In this document: positions 30,139-38,460 of the stretch, piece by piece
How the letters are laid out: each line of letters begins with the position of its first letter
Position numbering within the stretch: the first letter of the stretch is position 1
Source: JAMXLO01 sp963850535
Lineage (GTDB): Bacteria; Pseudomonadota; Alphaproteobacteria; Acetobacterales; Acetobacteraceae
Direction of reading: 5' to 3'
Length of the DNA stretch: 64,000 nucleotides
Assembly: GCA_963850535.1 (NCBI GenBank)
Contig: CAWKMC010000025.1
Coordinates: 1 to 64,000 of the forward strand
Translations under genes and position numbers: made by a program
The notes under the pieces: model-generated
The model's input: only the letters and a program-made list of their open reading frames with translations
Database searches by the model: none
What the model was told of the DNA's origin: nothing

Positions 30139-30372
30139 ATGGCTTTTGAAACAGAGGATCATATTCGTATTCGCGCCTACCATTTGTGGGAAGCGAGTGG
30201 CCGTCCCGAAGGCCGCGACCTGGAATTCTGGGAACAGGCACAACAATCGGCATCGGAAGGCGCAGCAACAACCAAGACCAAGCGTCGTGTCGTTCGCTCG
30301 CAGGCCGCAGGCACGACCGCAGCCTCGTCGTCGAAGCGTTCCCGGCGCGCAGCCAAGTCTCGCTCGGATTGA
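30139..30372 (+). CDS. DUF2934 small protein
   Basis: 77 residues. The N-terminal MAFETEDHIRIRAYHLWEAS followed by GRPEGRDLEFWEQA is the DUF2934 motif (IRxRAYxLWExxGRPxGxDxxHWxxA, with the usual His replaced by Glu-Phe here). The C-terminal half is a low-complexity Lys/Arg/Ser/Ala tail that may bind nucleic acid. Such proteins are common in Rhizobiales and Rhodospirillales, often near stress genes, but their role is unknown. It lies 77 bases after the GMC gene and is convergent with the anti-sigma gene. Confidence 0.8.
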   Translation: MAFETEDHIRIRAYHLWEASGRPEGRDLEFWEQAQQSASEGAATTKTKRRVVRSQAAGTTAASSSKRSRRAAKSRSD

Positions 30373-30386
30373 GCCGGGCCTGATCG

Positions 30387-31172
30387 TTAACCCTGCTTGC
30401 CGCTGATCTGGCGCGCCATGCGGTCGAGTTCGTCATTGGGGACCGGACCTAGGATCGCGTAGCCGAGGCCTTTGTCGATCCAAGAGCAGGCGTTTACGTC
30501 ATTCCGATCCCATTGTGCGATTGGGACTCGCAGATCCGTCGCCATCGGTCGCATTACCAGCGACATACGGTGGCCGTTGGTGTCCTCGTACATAAACAGG
30601 GCGGCGGGGTTGCCTTGCTCGGTGGCAAGCAGGCGGCCGCCGATGAGGCGGTAACCGAAGCCTGAGAGATCGGGCGGGGATACCGCCCGGCTCAGCCGAT
30701 TGGACAGCCATTGCGCCAGATGATCTCGCTCGGCGGCCGTGACCTCGATCGGATGCCGACGGTCGGGGCTATAGACTGCGTGGCTTGCCAATGCCTGGTG
30801 CTCGAGCGCTGCCATAGCCAGCGTGTCGCGATCCGGCGTCGGCTGCGTGTGCAGCAGCCATCCGCCGGCGCCACCTATGCCGAGCGACAGAACGATGGCC
30901 GCAGCGATCTGCCACCACCTGTGGGACCGGGTGCGCAGACGCTCTTCCACCAGGCGGTTCAGGTTCAACTCGGGCGGCAGCGGTTGGCTCGAATACGCCA
31001 AAAAGGCTGCATTTAGTGCCTGCCTGTGGGCGATGTCCGTAGCGACGCGACGCGCGGCGTCCGGATGTGCAGCCAGATATCGCTCGACTGCGGCGTGCCG
31101 TTCGGGCGGCAGTTGGCCGTCAACGTAGCCGTTCAGTTCCTCCTCACCGATGGACGGCAGAGGTTCGCTCAT
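30387..31172 (-). CDS. Anti-sigma factor, membrane-anchored
   Basis: 261 residues. The N-terminal domain (EELNGYVDGQLPPERHAAVE) has the helical shape of anti-sigma domains but lacks the Cys ligands of the zinc HxxxCxxC motif: the His of RHAAVERYL is followed by Ala/Arg. One membrane helix (WWQIAAAIVLSLGIGGAGGW, about residues 85-106) separates it from a periplasmic domain with ALEHQALASHAVYSPDRRHP. It should hold the cognate ECF sigma factor inactive. The ATG at 31172 overlaps the sigma stop (ATGA), so the pair is co-translated. Confidence 0.82.
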   Translation of the reverse strand: MSEPLPSIGEEELNGYVDGQLPPERHAAVERYLAAHPDAARRVATDIAHRQALNAAFLAYSSQPLPPELNLNRLVEERLRTRSHRWWQIAAAIVLSLGIGGAGGWLLHTQPTPDRDTLAMAALEHQALASHAVYSPDRRHPIEVTAAERDHLAQWLSNRLSRAVSPPDLSGFGYRLIGGRLLATEQGNPAALFMYEDTNGHRMSLVMRPMATDLRVPIAQWDRNDVNACSWIDKGLGYAILGPVPNDELDRMARQISGKQG

Positions 31173-31648
31173 GACGCCGTCGGGGGCGACCCGGACACTC
31201 CCGCTCCGACCGCTTGCCGCAACTGCTCCCGTGCCCCTCTCAGCGCATTCACGACTGTCATGGCTGGCATGCCCATGACTTCAGCCGCAGCAGCATACGA
31301 TAAGTCCTCCACCGAGATGAGGAACACGGCACTGCGCTGTTCCAGGGGTAGCCCGCCGAAGGCACGGGATAGTTCAGTAGACGCCACTGCGCTGACAATA
31401 TTCCCAACCGATGACGAGGAGAGCCCCCGACGGCGCGGTCGAGATCGAGCAGCCAGTTCCCGGTACATCATCGCCAGCAACCAGACACGCAGCCTGGCAG
31501 CTTCGCCTGACTCGTGCGGGCGATCGAGCGCTCTGGCAAGGCAGGTCCGCACAGCATCGTCGGCGCCGCGTTGGTCCGAGAGCATCGCCATGGCGTAACG
31601 GCGCAACGCTGGAACAGCTTGCTCGAGGCTTGTGAGGAAGCCGTTCAT
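31169..31648 (-). CDS. ECF-family RNA polymerase sigma factor
   Basis: 159 residues with region 2 (ALRRYAMAMLSDQRGADDAV) and region 4 (AFGGLPLEQRSAVFLISVED, then LSYAAAAEVMGMPAMTVVN). This is the minimal ECF sigma layout, short by about 15 residues at the linker. It probably drives its own operon and a stress regulon; the neighbouring DUF2934 protein and GMC module are candidate targets by proximity only. The start is the ATG at 31648. Confidence 0.88.
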   Translation of the reverse strand: MNGFLTSLEQAVPALRRYAMAMLSDQRGADDAVRTCLARALDRPHESGEAARLRVWLLAMMYRELAARSRPRRRGLSSSSVGNIVSAVASTELSRAFGGLPLEQRSAVFLISVEDLSYAAAAEVMGMPAMTVVNALRGAREQLRQAVGAGVSGSPPTAS

Positions 31649-31739
31649 GGCGAGTGGAGCGCGATGGCGTGCGCGGCGGTGACGGGGCTACTCACGGTTC
31701 TCGCTCATCTTCCTTTCTAGGGAGTCGAGCTGCGGCGCC

Positions 31740-31875
31740 GGGCCAGTTGCTCAATAGTGATCAAGCGCCATGGAACCTGATGACGACAACAGCGGTGTTC
31801 TATTCGTTACCTCGAAGTGCCATCCATTGCGCATTCCGGCGGCACATGAGCTCCGGTCTGACGATGGAGGCGTAA
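31740..31875 (+). pseudogene. Fragment of a second MalG-like ABC permease gene
   Basis: Translation in one frame gives QLLNSDQAPWNLMTTTAVFY, then FRRHMSSGLTMEA and a TAA at 31873-31875. This corresponds to the last 45 codons of the permease ending at 5363, and the DNA matches over most of the length, with TTCCGGCGGCACATGAGCT identical in both. The frame upstream does not continue as a permease, so only the 3' end survives. It lies between the ECF sigma gene and an MFS gene and implies a former duplicate of the ABC operon. Confidence 0.75.
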
Positions 31876-31906
31876 AGGGCTGGAGCGCAAGACCCACGGG
31901 AGGCCA

Positions 31907-33196
31907 ATGAGAATGTCGATCGAAACACGAACCGCCGACGCAATGCCCTGGTGGAAAGAACCGACCCGGGAACAATGGATGGCCTGGATTGCCGCCTGGT
32001 TGGGCTGGACGCTCGACGCGTTCGACTTCACGATCTTTCTGCTCATCATGGTGCCGATCGCACAGACGTTTCACGTTCCCTTGGTCGAGGTCACCGCAGT
32101 ATTCACCGTGACTCTCTGGCTGCGACTGGTGGGCGCAACAGCATCTGGCTGGCTGGCTGATCGGGTCGGCCGCAGGGCACCGTTGATGATCTCCATTGCC
32201 TGGTACTCGGTCTGCAATTTCATCGCGGGGTTCTCTCCGACCTTCTGGTTCCTGTTTCTGTTTCGCGCGCTTCTGGGGATTGGAATGGGCGCGGAATGGC
32301 CGGCAGGTGCGGCGCTGGCAATGGAAAGTTGGCCGGCACGCTCGCGTGGGTTCATGAGCGGCATTCTGCAGGGCTCGTGGGGTATCGGGTTCCTGCTGTC
32401 CAGCGCCGCCTATGGGCTGCTGTATGACAGTATCGGATGGCGCGGCCTGCTGTGGCTCGGCATTCTGCCCGCGCTTGCGGTGCTTTATGTGCGCCGTCAC
32501 GTGAAAGAGCCGGAAGTGTGGGTGGCAAACCGCGACAAGCAGCGCGAACAGAACAAGGAGGTCCGCACCCCCTTATTCGACATCTTTCGACGTCGCGCGT
32601 TGGGCAACACCATCACTGCTTGTCTTTGGATGGCGAGCAGCTTCGTCGTCTACTATTCGGTGTACGGGCTAATTGCTACACACCTGCAGAAAGACCTGAG
32701 TTTTAGTCCAGGCATGGTGGCGCTCCCGGTCGCGCTCGCCAACCTGACCGGCTTTCTGGCCAGCGGCTTCTGGGGATGGGTCGCCGACCGCTATGGGCGC
32801 CGGTGGTCAATGATCATTCCGGCGGTCATTGGCATCTTCGTCACGCCACTTTACCTGTTCACCGCAAACTACGCGGTGATCGCTGTCGCCTTCACGATCC
32901 AGGGTGTGTTCCTGGGCGCGATCTATGGCCAGAATCCGTCCTACCTGGCAGAGCGATTTCCCACCGAGGTGCGAGCGACCGCCAGCGGCTTCTGCTATCA
33001 CCAGGGCGCTGTCTGGGGCGGTCTGGTCGCTCCCGTGCTGGCTGCGTTTGCCGCTGGACAGCCATCCGGATTCGCCATTCCCATGCTGGTTGGCACGGTG
33101 GCCGGCGCGCTGGTCTTTGTCGTCGCATTGCTGCTCGGACCTGAGACGAAGGGCAAGGTGTTGCAGGCCGACATCTCGCTCGCGGCGGAAGCCTGA
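31907..33196 (+). CDS. MFS transporter (sugar/organic-acid:proton symporter type)
   Basis: 429 residues and twelve predicted membrane helices. It begins with WWKEPTREQWMAWIAAWLGW, then DAFDFTIF, as in the MFS subgroup that includes lactate/pyruvate and sialic-acid carriers. The MFS loop motif is GWLADRVGRRAPL, repeated in the second half as GWVADRYGRRWSM. Likely function: uptake of a small organic acid with protons. GGGAGG about 7 bases before the ATG is a good ribosome binding site. It follows the ABC permease fragment and is convergent with ruvX, 3 bases apart. Confidence 0.85.
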   Translation: MRMSIETRTADAMPWWKEPTREQWMAWIAAWLGWTLDAFDFTIFLLIMVPIAQTFHVPLVEVTAVFTVTLWLRLVGATASGWLADRVGRRAPLMISIAWYSVCNFIAGFSPTFWFLFLFRALLGIGMGAEWPAGAALAMESWPARSRGFMSGILQGSWGIGFLLSSAAYGLLYDSIGWRGLLWLGILPALAVLYVRRHVKEPEVWVANRDKQREQNKEVRTPLFDIFRRRALGNTITACLWMASSFVVYYSVYGLIATHLQKDLSFSPGMVALPVALANLTGFLASGFWGWVADRYGRRWSMIIPAVIGIFVTPLYLFTANYAVIAVAFTIQGVFLGAIYGQNPSYLAERFPTEVRATASGFCYHQGAVWGGLVAPVLAAFAAGQPSGFAIPMLVGTVAGALVFVVALLLGPETKGKVLQADISLAAEA

Positions 33197-33199
33197 CAG

Positions 33200-33671
33200 T
33201 CACGCGCCGGAGCGTAGCGCGTCCAGCGCGCCTTGCAACACCCAGGCAGCGGCGGCGCGGTCCACCGCTTCTGCCCGCTTTGTTGCGGCTGAGATCCGCC
33301 TGCTCGACGAGGAACCGATTGACTGCGGCCGAGGATAGCCGCTCGTCCCACAATGCAGTTGGCAGGCCGGTGGCATCGGCCAGCGCCAGCGCCCAATCCC
33401 CTGCCGACTGAGCCGCTGGCCCAAGGCTGCCGTCCATCGAGAGCGGCAGCCCGACCACTATGCCCCCCGCGTCCTCCTTCTGCGCTATGGCGAGGAGTTC
33501 CGCCGCATTGTCGCGCAGCCTGCGGCGCCTGAGGCTGCCGTACGGCGAGGCCAACGATAGCCCCACATCCGACAGCGCGACACCAATGGTGCGGCTGCCT
33601 GGGTCGAGGCCGATCAGCCGCTGGTTCAGCGCCAGCCGTTCGCGCAGGTCCCGGATGCCGAGTAGCGCCAT
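33200..33671 (-). CDS. ruvX: Putative pre-16S rRNA nuclease RuvX/YqgF (apparent frameshift near 33290)
   Basis: About 156 residues. RLIGLDPGSRTIGVALSDVG carries the first catalytic Asp of the RNase H-like YqgF fold, and GLPLSMDGSLGPAAQSA and LWDERLSSAAVNRFLVEQAD are conserved later blocks. After this, the expected end (AATKRAEAVDRAAAAWVLQG) is one frame away, joined by an extra base near 33290. YqgF matures 16S rRNA ends and is usually essential, which favours a sequence error. The ATG at 33671 is chosen; it is divergent from gatC. Confidence 0.85.
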
Positions 33672-33781
33672 GCGGCGAACTATCCGTGCACGCCGCGGCG
33701 ATGGCAAAGCAGGGGCGTTGGTTGAACCAAGTGGCCGCCGCCGGTATGGTCAGTGGTTCACCAAAACAAGGACCATGTCGG

Positions 33782-34069
33782 ATGTCGCTTGATGCCGCGA
33801 CAATTCGCCGCATTGCGAACCTCGCCCGCATCCGCGTCGAGGATCACGAGCTCGCATCTCTGGCCAATGAACTGAATGGCATCCTGGGTTGGATCGAGCA
33901 GCTTAACGAAGTGAATGTCGACGGCGTGGAGCCGCTGACTGGCGCGCAGCAGATGGCGTTGAAGATGCGCGAGGACGTCGTCACTGATGGCGGCTATCCG
34001 GAAAAGGTGTTGGCCAACGCGCCGGATCGGGCAGGGGATTTTTACGCTGTTCCCAAGGTGGTCGAGTGA
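33782..34069 (+). CDS. gatC: Glutamyl-tRNA(Gln)/aspartyl-tRNA(Asn) amidotransferase subunit C
   Basis: 95 residues starting MSLDAATIRRIANLARIRVE, with VDGVEPLTGAQQMALKMRED, the standard GatC sequence and length. GatC is the small belt subunit holding GatA and GatB together in the complex that turns misacylated Glu-tRNA(Gln) into Gln-tRNA(Gln). The frame is open upstream to 33686, but the ATG at 33782 matches the family start. gatA follows after 58 bases, with a hairpin at the gatC stop. Confidence 0.95.
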   Translation: MSLDAATIRRIANLARIRVEDHELASLANELNGILGWIEQLNEVNVDGVEPLTGAQQMALKMREDVVTDGGYPEKVLANAPDRAGDFYAVPKVVE

Positions 34070-34091
34070 TGGCCGGGTCGAGCCCGGCCAT
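34069..34091. repeat. Short alphaproteobacterial palindrome in the gatC-gatA gap
   Basis: ATGGCCGGG (34069-34077) and CCCGGCCAT (34083-34091) form a perfect 9-bp stem with loop TCGAG, starting on the last base of the gatC stop. Read on the minus strand it encodes MAGLDPAI, a translation I recognise from dispersed intergenic repeats in many alphaproteobacteria. It may modulate gatC/gatA expression as an RNA hairpin. Dispersal in this genome cannot be tested from one window. Confidence 0.6.
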
Positions 34092-34127
34092 GACGGATGA
34101 GGCTCGGGCTGTCGCCCGCGATTTCGC

Positions 34128-35610
34128 ATGAGCCTCACCGAGCTTACCATCGCTTCCGCGCGCCAGGGGCTGCGCCAGAAGCAATTTTCGGCCCGCGAGT
34201 TGACCGAGGCGCATCTTGCGGCGATTGACGCGCTAAATCCGCGGCTGAACGCCTATGTCACAGTGACCGCGGAGCGCGCACTGGCGCAGGCCGATGCCGC
34301 GGATGCTGATCTGGCGACTGGGAAAGTGGCACCGCTCACCGGCATTCCTCTCGCGATCAAGGACCTGTTCTGCACCGAGGGCGTGCGGACCACTGCCGGC
34401 AGCCACATCCTCGAGCCGTTCGTGCCGCCATATGAAAGCACCGTCAGCGCCAACCTGCTGCGCGATGGGGCGATCTTTCTCGGCAAGGCGAATATGGATG
34501 AGTTTGCGATGGGCTCATCCAACATGACCTCGGCTTATGGGCCGGTCGTCAATCCGTGGAGGCGGCGACAGGACAATACGGCTGCGCTGGTGCCTGGTGG
34601 GTCGTCGGGGGGCTCCGCGTCCGCTGTCGCGGCACGCATTGCGATGGGTGCCACAGGCACCGACACCGGAGGATCCATCCGTCAACCGGCGTCGTTCTGT
34701 GGCATCGTCGGGATGAAGCCTACCTACGGGCGTTGCTCACGCTGGGGCGTGGTTGCGTTCGCGTCCTCGCTCGATCATCCCGGACCATTCGGACGCACCG
34801 TCGAAGACTGCGCCATTCTGCTTGGGTCGATGGCGGGACATGATCCGAAGGATTCGACCAGTGCAGATGTCCCGGTGCCCGACTTTGCTGCGGCCTGTCG
34901 GCGCGACGTGAAAGGACTGCGCATCGGTGTGCCGCGCGAGTACCGCATGGACGGGATGCCGGAGGACATCGAGCGCCTCTGGCGCCAGGGTCTCGACTGG
35001 CTGCGCAACGCCGGTGCAGAGATCATCGACGTCTCGCTGCCCCATACCAAGTATGGACTGACGACCTACTATATCGTGGCTCCAGCCGAGGCGTCTTCCA
35101 ACCTGGCGCGCTATGACGGCGTGCGGTTCGGGTTGCGAGAAAACGGTGCTGATCTGCGCGATCTTTACGAGCGCACGCGCGCTGCGGGGTTCGGCGACGA
35201 GGTGCGGCGCCGCGTGCTGATCGGGACCTATGTGCTGTCTGCAGGCTATTATGACGCGTATTACCTGCGGGCGCAGAAGGTGCGCGCGCTCATTCTGCGT
35301 GACTTCACCGAGGTGTTTGCTCGGGTCGATGCGTTGGTCACCCCAACCGCTCCGTCGGCGGCGTTCGCTCAGGGCGAGAACATGGATGATCCGATCAAGA
35401 TGTATCTGAACGATGTGTTCACGGTGCCGGCCAATATGTCGGGTGTGCCCGGGTATCTCTGTTCCCGCCGGGCTGGACGTGAACGGGCTGCCGCTCGGGC
35501 TCCAGGTGCTTGCCAAGCCATTCGACGAGGAAACCGTGTTCACGGTGGGGGCGGCGCTGGAGCGCGCGGCAAAGTTCGACGCATTGCCACAGATCCGCGC
35601 GGGAGCCTGA
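34128..35610 (+). CDS. gatA: Glutamyl-tRNA(Gln) amidotransferase subunit A (apparent frameshift near 35452)
   Basis: About 494 residues. The amidase-signature catalytic residues are present: Lys in IPLAIKDLFCTEG, the first Ser in LVPGGSSGGSASAVAARIA and the nucleophile Ser in TGTDTGGSIRQPASFCG. GatA hydrolyses glutamine and channels ammonia to GatB. At 35452 the run CCCGGG carries an apparent extra base: the frame first reads GVPGYLCSRRAG, while the conserved ending SVPAGLDVNGLPLGLQVLAK to the TGA at 35608-35610 is one frame on. Because gatB is again in the first frame, the raw translation falsely fuses the two. Loss of GatA should be lethal without GlnRS. Confidence 0.93.
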
Positions 35611-35612
35611 GC

Positions 35613-37064
35613 ATGAGCTATGCGATCGAAGGATCGACCGGCGCATGGGAAGTGGTTGTTGGCCTTGAAGTGCATGCGCAGGTCATCAGTCGAGCAAAAC
35701 TGTTTTCCGGTGCGGCAACGGATTTCGGTGCGCCGCCCAACACGCAGGTGAGTTTCGTCGACGCCGCGTTCCCCGGCATGCTGCCGGTGATCAATCGCGA
35801 ATGCGTGGCACAGGCGGTGCGCACCGGTCTTGGTCTAAACGCGCACATCCACCTGGTGAGCCGCTTCGATCGCAAGAACTATTTTTATGCGGATCTGCCC
35901 GCTGGCTATCAGATCAGCCAATACCAGCATCCGATCGTCGGCGAAGGCCGCATCGAGATCGAGCTGACCGATGGTTCCACGCGAGAGATCGGCATCACCC
36001 GACTGCATCTGGAGCAGGATGCGGGCAAGTCGCTGCACGACCAGCATCCGACCAAGTCGTATATCGATTTGAACCGCGCCGGTGTGGCGCTGATGGAGAT
36101 CGTGTCGGAGCCCGACATCCGCTCGCCGGAAGAGGCCGGTGCTTATGTGCGCAAGCTGCGTACCATCCTGCGTTATCTGGGCACCTGTGACGGCAACATG
36201 GAGGAAGGCTCCATGCGCGCCGATGTCAACGTGTCGGTGCGCAAACACGGTGAGCCGTATCGCACCCGCTGCGAGGTGAAGAACGTCAACTCGGTTCGCT
36301 TCGTCATGCAGGCCATCGAGGCGGAAGCGAAGCGGCAGATCGAGGTGTGGGAGCGAGGCAGCGCGGTCGAGCAGGAAACGCGGTTGTTCGATCCGGCGCG
36401 CGGCAGCACGCGGTCGATGCGCAGCAAGGAGGATGCGCACGACTATCGGTATTTCCCTGATCCAGACCTGTTGCCGCTGGTGCTGGACGAGGCGTGGGTG
36501 GCCGAACTGAAGGCGAAGCTGCCGGAACTGCCGGATGCCAAGAAGCGACGCTTCATGCAGGACTATGGGCTGCCGACATATGATGCTGGCGTGCTGGTGG
36601 CTGAGCAGGCGACCGCCGACTACTACGAGGCGGTGGCAAGGGGGCGCGATGCGAAAATCGCTGCCAACTGGGTGATGGGCGATCTGTTCGCTGCGCTGAA
36701 TCGTGCGGGGCGCACGATCGCCGATAGTCCTGTGTCAGCGCAGTCACTCGGCAAGCTGCTCGATCTGATGACGGACAATACGATTAGCGGCCGCATCGCC
36801 AAGGACGTGTTCGAGGCGATGGTTGAAAGCGGCGATGATCCCGCCACGATTGTCGAGCGGAAAGGTCTGCGGCAGGTCACCGACCTTGGTGCGATCGAAG
36901 GCGTGGTCGATCAGATCCTGGCAGCAAATGCCGACAAGGTCGCGGAATACAAAGGCGGCCGCGAAAAGCTGTTCGGCTTTTTCGTTGGCCAGGTCATGAA
37001 GGCGATGTCCGGCAAGGGCAACCCGGCACTGGTCAACGAGGTGCTCAAGCGGCAACTGACCTAA
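35613..37064 (+). CDS. gatB: Glutamyl-tRNA(Gln) amidotransferase subunit B
   Basis: 483 residues, full length and uninterrupted. WEVVVGLEVHAQVISRAKLF and the cradle-domain motif YFYADLPAGYQISQYQHPIV are standard GatB; EEGSMRADVNVSVR and HDYRYFPDPDLLPL follow, and the C-terminal YqeY-like tail domain ends the protein. GatB phosphorylates and transamidates the misacylated tRNA. It starts 2 bases after the gatA stop, and a palindromic repeat follows directly after its own stop. Confidence 0.95.
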   Translation: MSYAIEGSTGAWEVVVGLEVHAQVISRAKLFSGAATDFGAPPNTQVSFVDAAFPGMLPVINRECVAQAVRTGLGLNAHIHLVSRFDRKNYFYADLPAGYQISQYQHPIVGEGRIEIELTDGSTREIGITRLHLEQDAGKSLHDQHPTKSYIDLNRAGVALMEIVSEPDIRSPEEAGAYVRKLRTILRYLGTCDGNMEEGSMRADVNVSVRKHGEPYRTRCEVKNVNSVRFVMQAIEAEAKRQIEVWERGSAVEQETRLFDPARGSTRSMRSKEDAHDYRYFPDPDLLPLVLDEAWVAELKAKLPELPDAKKRRFMQDYGLPTYDAGVLVAEQATADYYEAVARGRDAKIAANWVMGDLFAALNRAGRTIADSPVSAQSLGKLLDLMTDNTISGRIAKDVFEAMVESGDDPATIVERKGLRQVTDLGAIEGVVDQILAANADKVAEYKGGREKLFGFFVGQVMKAMSGKGNPALVNEVLKRQLT

Positions 37065-37156
37065 GTGTCATTGCGAGGGGGCGAAGCACTCTCGGGGCGA
37101 GCGCTCACCTGACCCGAGATTGCTTCCCCTCGCATTCGCGAGGGTCGCAATGACAC
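37065..37156. repeat. 92-bp palindromic intergenic repeat after gatB
   Basis: GTGTCATTGCGA (37065-37076) is perfectly repeated inverted at 37145-37156, and the interior arms also pair (GGGCGAAGCACTCTCGGG region against CCCGAGATTGCTTCCCC). This GTCATTGCGAGG...GAAGCAATCT type is a dispersed repeat I recognise from several bacterial lineages, resembling REP or MITE units. It begins one base after the gatB stop and ends ten bases before the FAH gene stop, so it sits exactly in a convergent gap and may act as a bidirectional terminator. Confidence 0.7.
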
Positions 37157-37166
37157 CTGGCACAAG

Positions 37167-38090
37167 CTACTTCGCGGGCGCGTATTTCCCGCTGGTCTGT
37201 GACGTTGGTGTATCAAAACCCTGGTTCTGCCGATCCAGCCGCGTCTCGCGCGACCACGTACGCTTCAACTCATCGCGCACCTTGAAGCTCAGTTTGCCCA
37301 GACCGCCGCACTCTAACTCCACTGTATCGCCGTCCATGAAGGCGTTCAGGCCGCGATGGTTGGTGCCGGTGGCGAGGATGTCGCCAGGCTCCAGCGTGTG
37401 AATCGAGGTAACCCACTCAATGCAGCGCGGAATCTTGTGCGCCATATCGTCGGTGTTGAAGTCCTGCATCAGCTTGCCATTGTTCCACAGCTTCACCGGT
37501 ACCTTGTGCGGGTCAGGAACCTCGTCCTTCGTCACCAGATACGGGCCGATCGGCGCAAACGTGTCCCGCGACTTCATGGCGAAGAAGCTGGTGGGTGGGA
37601 TCCCGCGCGCCGAGCCGTCGATGAAGTTGGTATAGCCGAACACGTAGTCCATGGCGTCGGCCGCCTTCACGTTGCTGGCGCGCTTGCCGATTACCAACGC
37701 CATCTCGGCCTCGCCTTCGAAGATCGTCGCCGGCACGTCCGGCAAGATCATGGTGCCGCCCTGACCGAGGACTGAGGTCGGCGCCTTGTGGAACGCGTTG
37801 ATCGGGGCCGGCTCCTTGCGGGTGCCGTTCTCCATGTAGTTCACCGCCATGCAGACGATGTTGCCTGGTTTCGGCAGCGGCGCCTGCAGCTTCACACTGG
37901 ACAGCGGCACGCCGCCACTGGCCGATGCATCCTCCAGTCGCTTGCGGTACTCGCCGAAGCGAGCGATCAGCCCATTGATCAGATCGGCCGGGCTTAAGTG
38001 CGGGATATCACGCACCGCCGACGAGACATCGACGATGGAATCGCTCTTCACCACACCCAGCTTGTAGTCGTCGAAGAACGCCAGCTTCAT
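37167..38090 (-). CDS. Fumarylacetoacetate hydrolase-family protein
   Basis: 307 residues starting MKLAFFDDYKLGVVKSDSIV. The FAH fold has metal ligands in EGEAEMALVIGKRA and in GYTNFIDGSARG; GDILATGTNHRGLNAF is the usual C-terminal signature (GTPxG in many, GTNHRG here). Family members cleave or decarboxylate 2-oxo acids or beta-diketones in aromatic and amino-acid catabolism. It is the last gene of a minus-strand operon with CoA-transferase, enoyl-CoA hydratase and cupin. The ATG at 38090 is chosen over an upstream ATG at 38117. Confidence 0.88.
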   Translation of the reverse strand: MKLAFFDDYKLGVVKSDSIVDVSSAVRDIPHLSPADLINGLIARFGEYRKRLEDASASGGVPLSSVKLQAPLPKPGNIVCMAVNYMENGTRKEPAPINAFHKAPTSVLGQGGTMILPDVPATIFEGEAEMALVIGKRASNVKAADAMDYVFGYTNFIDGSARGIPPTSFFAMKSRDTFAPIGPYLVTKDEVPDPHKVPVKLWNNGKLMQDFNTDDMAHKIPRCIEWVTSIHTLEPGDILATGTNHRGLNAFMDGDTVELECGGLGKLSFKVRDELKRTWSRETRLDRQNQGFDTPTSQTSGKYAPAK

Positions 38091-38100
38091 TGTCAGTCCC

Positions 38101-38451
38101 CTATTCAACCGGAACAAAGATCGAGCGTCGCATCTTGCCGCCGACCGATTTCGACAGGTGGCCTTTGCCGGTGATGTCTTCCACCAGCACCACCTCGCCG
38201 GCGTTGATCACCCGCGCTTCGCCGTCGCTTGCTGTGATCTGCACGCCGCCGTCAAGGTTGATGATGTATTGCCGACGCGGCGCAGGGTGCCATGACAGAT
38301 CGTAGTCACCCGATGTCTCGCGAAAGATGATACCGTTGGCGGGCAGGCGCGCAGACAGCTTGGAGAAGTTGCGCTCCTCGACCCACTGGACCTCGACGTC
38401 ACGCCAATGCGATTCGCCGTTTGCGTCGCAGTATAGATTATGGATCCGCAT
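38101..38451 (-). CDS. Cupin-like small protein
   Basis: 116 residues. A cupin-like beta-barrel is suggested by FRETSGDYDLSWHPAPRRQY, then INLDGGVQITASDGEARVIN and GEVVLVEDITGKGHLSKSVG. The metal-binding His pattern of cupins is only partly present (one His in SWHPAP and one in GKGHLS). It could be a small isomerase, lyase or sensor within the pathway; the function is unknown. It lies 9-10 bases from both neighbours, which indicates a single transcript. Confidence 0.75.
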   Translation of the reverse strand: MRIHNLYCDANGESHWRDVEVQWVEERNFSKLSARLPANGIIFRETSGDYDLSWHPAPRRQYIINLDGGVQITASDGEARVINAGEVVLVEDITGKGHLSKSVGGKMRRSIFVPVE

Positions 38452-38460
38452 TGCTTGCTC

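Noticed and set aside
34128..37064. A 978-residue open frame suggesting a GatA-GatB fusion protein
   Set aside because: The conserved GatA C-terminus lies one frame on, ending at 35608-35610, and a normal gatB ATG follows at 35613. The fusion is an artefact of the extra base near 35452.
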